Of a stretch of DNA of 64,000 nucleotides, positions 57,616 through 63,708 are shown one piece after another. The stretch comes from Limnohabitans sp. Rim11 (lineage in GTDB: Bacteria; Pseudomonadota; Gammaproteobacteria; Burkholderiales; Burkholderiaceae_C). The notes under the pieces are model-generated. The model was not told the DNA's origin and searched no databases. It was given only the letters and a program-made list of their open reading frames with translations. Position 1 is the first letter of the stretch; every line of letters begins with the position of its first letter. Location: positions 243,706-307,705 of the forward strand of contig NZ_CXOM01000004.1 in the NCBI RefSeq assembly GCF_001269365.1, read 5' to 3'. Position numbers and translations under genes: made by a program.

Positions 57616-57974
57616 TTTTTTGCTTTGGCAAAGTCCACAGCCTCCTTGAGAATCTCGTTCTCCAAAGTCTTGCGGCCAAGCGCACCTTCAAGTTGTTTAA
57701 TGCGTCTCATGGCCTCTTGAAGTTCAGAAGCTGGGACAACGGTTTCATTGGCACCGACTGCGACCAAAGAACCTTCCAAATAAGCTTTGCGCCACTGAAA
57801 CAACTGTGCTGCAGTCAAGCCATGTTGGCGGGCAACCAAAGAAACAGAACTTCCTGGTTCATTGGTTTGTTTGACGATTTCAAGCTTTTGCTCAGGAGTC
57901 CAGCGCCTGCGGCGCTGAACACTGGTGACCACTTCCACCCGGTTAGGTCTTATTGATGACATAGTCATATCCAT
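57573..57974 (-). CDS. IS2-type transposase OrfA
   Basis: 133-residue HTH protein. [17 protein letters not shown] and [19 protein letters not shown] form the HTH_Tnp_1 domain, followed by a leucine-zipper helix ([20 protein letters not shown]) and LLPGDE-like VLPGDEQ. Start chosen at ATG 57974; a longer frame to 58022 would begin inside the terminal repeat. Contains AAAAAAG (plus-strand 57615-57621) for -1 frameshifting into orfB. Confidence 0.92.
   Translation of the reverse strand: MDMTMSSIRPNRVEVVTSVQRRRRWTPEQKLEIVKQTNEPGSSVSLVARQHGLTAAQLFQWRKAYLEGSLVAVGANETVVPASELQEAMRRIKQLEGALGRKTLENEILKEAVDFAKAKKWIVRSTVLPGDEQ
57615..57621 (-). other. A6G programmed -1 frameshift site
   Basis: Minus-strand heptamer A-AAA-AAG inside orfA (codons GCA AAA AAG TGG). 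Slipping by -1 gives AAA AAA GTG GAT and enters orfB exactly at its first codon. IS2 uses the same A6G signal to make OrfAB transposase. Confidence 0.8.
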
Positions 57975-58038
57975 AGTCTTATTCCTAGTTGTTAGTTTAA
58001 GGAATACCGATGGGACTGTCATTCAGGGGGCTAACTCA

Positions 58039-58043
58039 TGCCC
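58039..58043. repeat. Target site duplication, right copy (TGCCC)
   Basis: Second copy of the 5-bp duplication flanking the IS2-type element. Confidence 0.85.
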
Positions 58044-58217
58044 CGGGCAGATGTCTCCTACCAATTTAAAAGCAAAGCCGGTATCGTGAAGGTCCACATC
58101 ACCACTGCAGGCGAGACTTTTAAATTGGAGATCAATGCAGGCCGAAATCCCATGGCTGCACAAATGGCCTGCATTGAACTCGAGAAGCAACTGACATTTA
58201 TTGCGCTTACTGGTTAA
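58039..58217 (+). pseudogene. Unrecognised island gene, 3' part, split by IS insertion
   Basis: Continuation of the gene at 56407. From 58044 it reads RADVSYQFKSKAGIVKVHIT and on to a TAA at 58215-58217 (57 codons plus stop), in frame with codon 102 of the 5' part. It overlaps by 11 bp the end of the convergent gene at 58207. The C-terminus looks like a beta-strand pair followed by a helix (MAAQMACIELEKQL). Confidence 0.8.
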
Positions 58218-58710
58218 CGCCACCCTGCTGCCTAGGAATGATGGGCTTGTTCTTGTGGTGTGAGAAGTCGTAGGCCTTGTCCAAAAATTCACACGCTATG
58301 TCTATATCGTAGTTTTCGATATCCATAATCTGCACACTTTTGTTCAATGCCAAGTACTCCCCAAAGCACTTAGGTCGAGAGTTACTAGGTAGATCGTCAT
58401 AGCGCGGAAATACAAATCGCCACTCCAATCCATTCATATCGTGGTTCAAGTGAAAGCAAGATGCCAGCGTCATGGGCGACAGTCGCATGGATATGTAGAT
58501 ATCGAAAGTTTGACTTTCCTCATCAAGTGACTGCCACATGTCCTCTAGTTGAACAGCTTCAATGATGTGCCTTGTGCGAGTTGCCATGTCCAACTTGTAC
58601 AGGGATGCTTCAATCGTTTCATCGTAATCAATGAAAGATGCGATCTCATCCAAGCTCATGTCGAACAAACGTTTGAAAAGTTGTGCCTGTTCCATGTTGC
58701 TCACCTTCAA
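58207..58710 (-). CDS. Hypothetical island protein (167 aa)
   Basis: Not recognised. Acidic, probably globular alpha/beta, no signal peptide or TM helix; starts with an amphipathic region (AQLFKRLFDMSLDEIASFID). An alternative start Met6 exists. The gene overlaps the preceding paralogue gene by 4 nt, so it is last in the leftward four-gene unit 60814 to 58207. Confidence 0.7.
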   Translation of the reverse strand: MKVSNMEQAQLFKRLFDMSLDEIASFIDYDETIEASLYKLDMATRTRHIIEAVQLEDMWQSLDEESQTFDIYISMRLSPMTLASCFHLNHDMNGLEWRFVFPRYDDLPSNSRPKCFGEYLALNKSVQIMDIENYDIDIACEFLDKAYDFSHHKNKPIIPRQQGGVNQ

Positions 58711-59198
58711 GCCGTATGACGTCTAATCACTTGAAATTTATACATCTCATGCAAGGCGCGTTGAAATGTGTATTCAAGATCGTTAGAGCCCATCTGTTCT
58801 AGCGCACCATACACACTGATGTCATCACTTGGTGTGTAACCTTTAAATCCGATGCTGTTTTCATAGGCCTCGTCCAAATCACCCAAGGCTTGGTCCAGGA
58901 CGTTTTCAGCATGATCTCTAGCTGACTGAAACGAATTGATAGCGTCTTGGATATTTGTCACATCCTTGCGCCAAGTCTCAAGTGTTGACTGTGTGACTTC
59001 GATTGAGCACAGGGCATCATCTTTAAGAACAGCAAATGTGGCGACCTTTGTATCTGCCGGTATTGCCATCAAATATTCAGAAGGGCCCGGGTAATGCAGC
59101 AAATTTTTAGCGATCTCACAAACCGTCTCCTCAGTGCTGCCACCTGCATGAGTCATAGGTGAATCAGCACGGCGTGGAATAACTAGGTATTTGGACAT
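58707..59198 (-). CDS. Hypothetical island protein, paralogue B
   Basis: 163 residues from ATG 59198 (AAGGA 7 nt upstream; an ATG 6 nt earlier is too close to it). Not recognised, but clearly related to the gene just upstream: both start M(S/T)KYLV, then DS-x2-T-x3-GS-x-EE-x3-EIA, then AxP and TxExW in register. Helical middle with Ala/Asp-rich heptads (SARDHAENVLDQALGDLDEA). Acidic, cytoplasmic. Confidence 0.72.
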   Translation of the reverse strand: MSKYLVIPRRADSPMTHAGGSTEETVCEIAKNLLHYPGPSEYLMAIPADTKVATFAVLKDDALCSIEVTQSTLETWRKDVTNIQDAINSFQSARDHAENVLDQALGDLDEAYENSIGFKGYTPSDDISVYGALEQMGSNDLEYTFQRALHEMYKFQVIRRHTA

Positions 59199-59210
59199 GG
59201 TCATTTCCTT

Positions 59211-59699
59211 TCAAACGTGATGGTGTTCAAAGGATTCGACTGAATAAATTTCCTCCACCTTGGTTGAAACTTCGTAGGCAGATTCCACCTCAAAGTATTC
59301 AAACGCACGATCTAGAGCTTTTATGCTCAAACTGGTCAAATCTTTGAAATTACTGCTGGCTTCAATCGCATTGTTGTACGCAATCATTGCTTGGTAAATA
59401 CCACCGGACGCCTCACCAATAGCGTCATCTACCATGTAAGCTTTTTCAACCATCGCCTGAATTTCATTGACCCAAAGTTCGGCAGTCTCATCAGTAATCT
59501 CTACTGAGAACTTGGCTAATTCCTTCAGTGACTCGAAAGAAACTTTTGGATTTTCAATTGGAAAAGCAATGTAGTAATTGGGTAGCATGCGATCTTGCGA
59601 AACGACATTGGCTATTTCACTTGCCATCTCCTCTCTGCTGCCTGGCACATTAGTTTGCTCACTGTCTGGTTGATTCTTAAAAACCAAGTATTTCGTCAT
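59211..59699 (-). CDS. Hypothetical island protein, paralogue A
   Basis: 162 residues from ATG 59699 (AGGAG upstream; the longer frame to 59747 is not needed). It shares with paralogue B the N-terminal M(S/T)KYLV block, the GSREEMASEIA segment, AFPIENPKVSF against AIPADTKVATF, and a helical C-terminus ending in a family-like ALDRAFEYFEVE. Function unknown. Lies 12 bp upstream of paralogue B, suggesting local duplication. Confidence 0.72.
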   Translation of the reverse strand: MTKYLVFKNQPDSEQTNVPGSREEMASEIANVVSQDRMLPNYYIAFPIENPKVSFESLKELAKFSVEITDETAELWVNEIQAMVEKAYMVDDAIGEASGGIYQAMIAYNNAIEASSNFKDLTSLSIKALDRAFEYFEVESAYEVSTKVEEIYSVESFEHHHV

Positions 59700-59749
59700 T
59701 TTTTTCTCCTGTTTGATCGGTATTCCTATGAATAAATGATCAGCCAAGG

Positions 59750-59789
59750 CCCAGCCGTTACTCTGCGCCCTGACCAGATCAAGGCTGGG
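59750..59789 (-). other. Intercistronic inverted repeat
   Basis: CCCAGCC (59750-59756) / GGCTGGG (59783-59789) in the gap between the 340-residue gene and paralogue A. The loop is 26 nt and no T-run follows on the transcribed strand, so it may be an mRNA-processing or stability hairpin rather than a terminator. Confidence 0.4.
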
Positions 59790-59791
59790 TT

Positions 59792-60814
59792 TTAAAGAGG
59801 TGCGTCGTCACTGGTGTCCATATCAATGACTTCTACTTGCTTGTGTTTGAGCGGAATTGCCAATTGAACCTGCATTTCCTTGCGCAGGCTTTCAGGCTGA
59901 GATTTGTCCATGGAGATCTGCTTTTTGAGATTACGAACACCGTGCTCCAGCACTGTCAGATCATTTGGCAGCGTTTTGCCAATGAACTTGACCAGGTTGT
60001 CTTCGTAAGCTTTTCCAAGCTCATTAGCAGAGACCATCTTGAACTTGCTGCCACCCACATGCACGGCAACGAACACGCAAAAAGATGATTCTTCCGTTTT
60101 GCCTTCTTTTTCTTCAGCGTAAACGCAAACATCGCCATCAAAATCAAAGTCCATTTTGGATGCCTTGCCGACTAACTCGTAATACTCGCGAATCAGCGAC
60201 GTTCTTTCCTTGTTGTTCTTATCTCCAGTGCCTTTGGCTAGAGCCGCAGATTCAACGTCCTGAATCTGGCTCACACCACCGCGGCGAGCGATGTATGCGG
60301 GCAGATCGGCGGCTACAAGATTTTCTTTTTGCGCCACAGTCAAAACTTTCAAATAACGGCTCGCTGTAACCTTATCTGAGCGAACCATGTACTTGACCAT
60401 CGTATTGATGGCAGGTGTATTGGACTTGATCGTGATGCTGTGGTTATCTTTTAAATCCTTGCGGATTTCAGTCAAGATCTTTTCCTTGAAACTACTGTTT
60501 TCAATGCGCATGGAAAAGTCATAGATCGAAGCCAGGAGTTCATACAGCGCGTTGTGGCCACGCTGGACGATTTCCACTTCATAGCGTTCACCGAGCTTGA
60601 ACAGCTCAGCTCCTTCAGTGAGGAATTTTTGAACCTCAGGGTTGTTACTCAAGACATCCGTGCCTGCCGCGCTGGCAGTGCGAACCTTCGCAGGTTTGGC
60701 AAAAGCGCTTAGATCAAAAGTATTCAGGTCAACGCCCTCGTATTCCTCTACGGCGGTAGGATTCATTGGGGGCGGTTGCACCCCAACTTTGATGGCTCCA
60801 TTGGTTAATTGCAT
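59792..60814 (-). CDS. Hypothetical island protein (340 aa)
   Basis: Not recognised. Start at ATG 60814 with AAAGGAA upstream; the longer frame to 60910 would run through the inverted repeat. The N-terminal about 80 residues are Pro/Ala-rich and probably disordered, followed by a mixed alpha/beta core (ELFKLGERYEVEIVQRGHNA, KVTASRYLKVLTVAQKENLV) and an acidic tail ending DTSDDAPL. Acidic tails of this kind occur in DNA-mimic or ssDNA-binding proteins, but nothing specific supports that. First of four leftward genes. Confidence 0.75.
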   Translation of the reverse strand: MQLTNGAIKVGVQPPPMNPTAVEEYEGVDLNTFDLSAFAKPAKVRTASAAGTDVLSNNPEVQKFLTEGAELFKLGERYEVEIVQRGHNALYELLASIYDFSMRIENSSFKEKILTEIRKDLKDNHSITIKSNTPAINTMVKYMVRSDKVTASRYLKVLTVAQKENLVAADLPAYIARRGGVSQIQDVESAALAKGTGDKNNKERTSLIREYYELVGKASKMDFDFDGDVCVYAEEKEGKTEESSFCVFVAVHVGGSKFKMVSANELGKAYEDNLVKFIGKTLPNDLTVLEHGVRNLKKQISMDKSQPESLRKEMQVQLAIPLKHKQVEVIDMDTSDDAPL

Positions 60815-60950
60815 GGCTATTTCCTTTAGGGTTATGCAGCCAATCGCTTCTGGAACCAAGGCTAAATGGGTTGCGTGATACAGATTCACCCTAGACAGAA
60901 TCTGTATCATTTTTTATATTGATAAGCCCATAACTAGCTGGGAGATCAAT
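60815..60950. promoter_or_regulatory. Divergent island promoter with perfect 12-bp inverted repeat
   Basis: Between two divergent unknown genes lies TGATACAGATTC (60876-60887) / GAATCTGTATCA (60898-60909) with a 10-bp spacer, followed by TTTTTTATATT. The repeat is perfect. Centred in a divergent promoter, it looks like an operator for a dimeric regulator; a rho-independent terminator reading right is less likely as no gene precedes it. Confidence 0.6.
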
Positions 60951-61898
60951 TTGGACACGCCTAACCATGCCCTGCGCAGCAACGATTTACTGGCATCTAG
61001 TCTTCATTTTTGGTGGGTGGCATTACTTCGCAGTAGTAAAGATTTTTGGTGGATTTGCCAGCAAAATGGAAAGTGCCTTGATGAACGTTTGATCAGGATT
61101 TGGGAAGACTTTGGGGATCTCTACCAATACAAATCGTTTCCAGAATGGTGGGTCAAAAAAGGTACCAAGTTATTTGACTCGCCACAAATTGAAATGGAAC
61201 TGGTCAAAGCCCTAACTGCGGGTCTTGAGCTACTGCTAAAAACTGATCTAAAAATCCCAATGCCCGGAATGGTTTGCCTTGCGATCCCATTACACCTAGA
61301 TCCTAAAACCATCAGTGAGGCAATTTTCAAACTCTTCACCACAGCAAGGCTACGTGGTTCGCATTTCGATCAAGATGCCAAGTACCAAATCATCAAGTCA
61401 GGTAACAAAAAAGCATATAAGAGTATCAAGCCTGCTTACCTGACGAATGCGCTCAATGTCTGCATTGATCACAGTACCGCTTCAGATCAGATCAATCATT
61501 GGGGTACCTATCAGGTGAGTAAATTTTTGGAGCTATGCCCACAGCATCACCCCAAAGCTGGTGACTCCATTATCAGAACGAAATCAAAGCAAAAAGCCAT
61601 GCGAACTAAATCAAGCCAAGCGACTTCGATGGCGGCCAAGCTGATCGCCAATGTTGAGATTGGTCGATTTCCAAGTTGTTCAGATGTGCCCACGCAAGCC
61701 AGATGGACACCCAATCAGGAAGATGATCTGAGAACTGCAATCTCTTGTGGGCAATGGCAAAAATCCAGTTGGTTTGAATCAGAGCATTCATTCATGTTGC
61801 CTGAGCATCTGGTCAGTGACACCAGCTTTGATGGTCTCAAGCAGCCGAGGTGCTTGGACTTATTGAGTGACATGAGAAGCGTGAGCCACGCCGGCTGA
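60951..61898 (+). CDS. Hypothetical island protein (315 aa)
   Basis: Not recognised. Probably starts at TTG 60951 with GGGAG 6 nt upstream. Tryptophan-rich N-terminus (FWWVALLRSSKDFWWICQQ, WEDFGDLY, FPEWWVKKG) followed by a helical region and a basic middle (RTKSKQKAMRTKSSQ, about residue 210) that could contact nucleic acid. No TM helix. Divergent from the four-gene unit. Confidence 0.7.
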   Translation: MDTPNHALRSNDLLASSLHFWWVALLRSSKDFWWICQQNGKCLDERLIRIWEDFGDLYQYKSFPEWWVKKGTKLFDSPQIEMELVKALTAGLELLLKTDLKIPMPGMVCLAIPLHLDPKTISEAIFKLFTTARLRGSHFDQDAKYQIIKSGNKKAYKSIKPAYLTNALNVCIDHSTASDQINHWGTYQVSKFLELCPQHHPKAGDSIIRTKSKQKAMRTKSSQATSMAAKLIANVEIGRFPSCSDVPTQARWTPNQEDDLRTAISCGQWQKSSWFESEHSFMLPEHLVSDTSFDGLKQPRCLDLLSDMRSVSHAG

Positions 61899-62003
61899 GC
61901 CTTTTGTAAATCTTGCTAGCTTGACTATCAGGGTAACTAGAACCATTTGCGCTATGCCTGTCGTGACCGCGATTACGGTTCAAAAAAGCACTATGTTTTC
62001 TGC

Positions 62004-62582
62004 CTAAAAACCGCGCTTTTGACCCGATAACGCACTTTTTATCTGACTTATTGTTTTGAATGGGTGCTGGGTACGTGAGTGCATTACCAACTCGTCCTTG
62101 TCTCTTTCGTCATACCCATTGGTCATAGGTTCGATGGGGGTCACAGGTTTTTGGATGGAGGTTGGTGGCTGGGGGTAGATTCTTTGCTGGGGGTTGGATT
62201 TGTTGATCTCTTTATGCAGGTGTTGGGCCAATTGTTGCTGCTGCTGGGTCTGCTGTTTTGCGGCCTGGCTGGGAGATAGTTGCTGGGGGTTGGGCTTGGG
62301 TAGTTGTTTAGGCGCTGGGGCCATGGGTGCGCGTTTGGGTTTGGCTACTTTACCTTTTGCCTTGGGCTGAGATTTATGCGCAGTTTTCGCTTGGGCCTTT
62401 GGTAAATGCTTTGCCATGGGCTTGGTGGGTTGCGCAGCTCTACCCAGACCCACAGATGATGACTGCATTGGTGCCGTGGTAGTTTGAGGCAATTGCTGAG
62501 CAAATGCTCCCCACATCTTGTCCGAAATCAACTTCCATAGTGCTAGTTGGTCTTCGGGATTTGCAATTTCCATAAATCTCAT
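62004..62582 (-). CDS. Lys/Pro/Gln-rich low-complexity island protein
   Basis: 192 residues from ATG 62582 (AAGGAG 8 nt upstream). A short helical N-terminus (ANPEDQLALWKLISDKMWGA) precedes about 130 residues rich in Lys, Pro, Ala and Gln, including QQTQQQQQLAQHL. Strongly basic and probably disordered. The N-terminal block resembles the membrane/polymer-binding helix of phasin-like proteins only in a general way; no assignment made. Confidence 0.6.
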   Translation of the reverse strand: MRFMEIANPEDQLALWKLISDKMWGAFAQQLPQTTTAPMQSSSVGLGRAAQPTKPMAKHLPKAQAKTAHKSQPKAKGKVAKPKRAPMAPAPKQLPKPNPQQLSPSQAAKQQTQQQQQLAQHLHKEINKSNPQQRIYPQPPTSIQKPVTPIEPMTNGYDERDKDELVMHSRTQHPFKTISQIKSALSGQKRGF

Positions 62583-62632
62583 CTTTGGTCTCCTTTTCCT
62601 ACATTTATTTATCCGTTGCCATAAATAAATGC

Positions 62633-62845
62633 ATGCGAATATTCGAACTTCAGAAACCAAAAACGCCAGAGCAATTGAGACTCGATCAACTACGCGTCAC
62701 CAGCAAACGCGCAAGTGATGCGTTAAAAACTGAACGTGAAAGACAAAAGGCACAACGTGCACAGCAAGCCCTACAAAAGCTGCGTATGCCAACCAAGCCC
62801 AAGACAGCTACTGTCAAACCCATAAGACCAATCAAGGCCGTTTAG
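62633..62845 (+). CDS. Small basic island protein (70 aa)
   Basis: Not recognised. ATG 62633 opens a 70-residue frame: an extended helix rich in Arg, Lys, Gln and Ala (TERERQKAQRAQQALQKLR), then a Lys/Pro-rich tail. Could be nucleic-acid binding. It is divergent from the K/P/Q-rich gene by 50 bp. Weak ribosome site, so confidence is limited. Confidence 0.5.
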   Translation: MRIFELQKPKTPEQLRLDQLRVTSKRASDALKTERERQKAQRAQQALQKLRMPTKPKTATVKPIRPIKAV

Positions 62846-62880
62846 CCAAAAGAAAACCAGCAAGCTATTCACCTGCTGGC
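62846..62880 (-). terminator. Terminator for the leftward DUF6641-like gene
   Basis: On the minus strand CCAGCA ... TGCTGG (plus 62857-62862 / 62874-62879) followed by TTTTCTTTT, just past the stop at 62898. Confidence 0.65.
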
Positions 62881-62897
62881 TCTGAACTCGCATTGGA

Positions 62898-63338
62898 CTA
62901 AGACTTGGCTGGCAACTTCAATGTTGGGCGACTACTAGCCGCAGAGTCTTTGGCAAATCCTGCTTTTACCTGGCCCATCACTGCATCAATACGTTTGTCC
63001 AATTCCCCTGAATCAACGGCAGTGCGAATGACTTGCAGCGAGGTGATGACATCGGCGATGCTGTCAGTTTCGATGGCATTCTTGCCTTCGACTATTTCCA
63101 GTGTGCGTGCACCGTAGCGAACGGTGATGCACAGCTTGCCCTTGTCATCTGTCCACCACCAAGGCTTTAACTTCTTAGGAACTTCAACCTTGCGGTTCAT
63201 TCCAGTTGCTTCGTCCTTGACTGTGCGAAGTCTGACTGGCGAAAACTCAGTGCCAGACTGCTGCGCCTTGGCTAACTGGATTTGCTCAGCCAACTTGGTA
63301 CTGAGTTTTTGACGCCTTGCATGCTGTGGGCTTGGCAT
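62898..63338 (-). CDS. DUF6641-like protein, probably 5'-truncated
   Basis: 146 residues. The pattern RRQKLSTKLAEQIQLAKAQ, VRLRTVKDEATGMNRKVEVP, KPWWWTDDKGKLC, YGARTLEIVEGKNAIE and a C-terminal AxxSGELDKRI resembles the DUF6641 family seen on mobile elements of Beta- and Gammaproteobacteria (recognised from memory). Family members usually have about 15-20 more N-terminal residues. Here the first codons lie in what looks like the end of an IS3-family remnant, so the start codon is probably IS-derived. Confidence 0.6.
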   Translation of the reverse strand: MPSPQHARRQKLSTKLAEQIQLAKAQQSGTEFSPVRLRTVKDEATGMNRKVEVPKKLKPWWWTDDKGKLCITVRYGARTLEIVEGKNAIETDSIADVITSLQVIRTAVDSGELDKRIDAVMGQVKAGFAKDSAASSRPTLKLPAKS

Positions 63339-63675
63339 TCCCCCAATTCAGTAGACAAATATTATTGTCAAAATCTGAATGGGAGAAATGTAAATGCAAA
63401 GAGCCAAATACACAGCTGAGTTCAAAGAAGAGGCAGTTCGCCAAGTTATCGACAGGGGCCACTCTGTCATCGATGTAGCCAAGCGACTAGGCCTTGGGGA
63501 CGGCCTTCTGTACACCTGGGTCAAGAAGTTCAAGGCCGCCAATGAACCAGTTGCCATTGATGACATGAAGTCTATGCAAGCGGAGCTCAACCGCTTAAAG
63601 GCTGAACTCAGGCGCACTACAGAGGAGCGCGACATTCTAAAAAAGGCCGCCGCGTACTTTGCCAAACAGCCGCGC
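63333..63675 (+). mobile_element. IS3-family remnant (left end and orfA only)
   Basis: Left terminus guessed at TGGCATTCCCCCAATTCAGT (63333 on) with AGTAGACA typical of IS3-family ends, followed by orfA. The orfB reading frame that should follow is missing; sequence after about 63675 is unrelated. No matching right repeat or target duplication found in the window. Confidence 0.6.
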
Positions 63676-63708
63676 AGCATTTGGGCTTTGATACCAAGCG
63701 AGACCTGA
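63394..63708 (+). CDS. IS3-family transposase OrfA, 3' end altered
   Basis: 104 residues. HTH_Tnp_1 domain KYTAEFKEEAVRQVIDRGHS, VIDVAKRLGLGDGLLYTWVK, then the coiled coil ELNRLKAELRRTTEERDILK and KKAAAYFAKQ. Beyond this point normal OrfA/OrfB overlap is replaced by PRSIWALIPSET and a stop, pointing to a deletion junction near 63670. Probably inactive without orfB. GGGAG precedes the ATG. Confidence 0.85.
   Translation: MQRAKYTAEFKEEAVRQVIDRGHSVIDVAKRLGLGDGLLYTWVKKFKAANEPVAIDDMKSMQAELNRLKAELRRTTEERDILKKAAAYFAKQPRSIWALIPSET

Larger units (their letters stand above)
56713..58038 (-). mobile_element. IS2-group insertion sequence (IS3 family), complete
   Basis: 1326 bp, near the 1331 bp of IS2. 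The ends form imperfect terminal inverted repeats of about 40 bp: the left reads TGGCCTTGACCCTGTATTCC and the right, on the minus strand, TGAGTTAGCCCCCTGAATGA; both then share CAGT-CC--CGGTAT--TTAA. Flanked by TGCCC direct repeats. Carries orfA and orfB on the minus strand with an A6G slippery heptamer. Looks intact and recent because the duplication is perfect. Confidence 0.9.

Noticed and set aside
58023..58292. 89-codon leftward frame after the IS
   Set aside because: Runs opposite the 3' part of the IS-split gene and overlaps the 167-residue gene in another frame; the rightward frame restores a continuous gene across the IS, so this one is a shadow.
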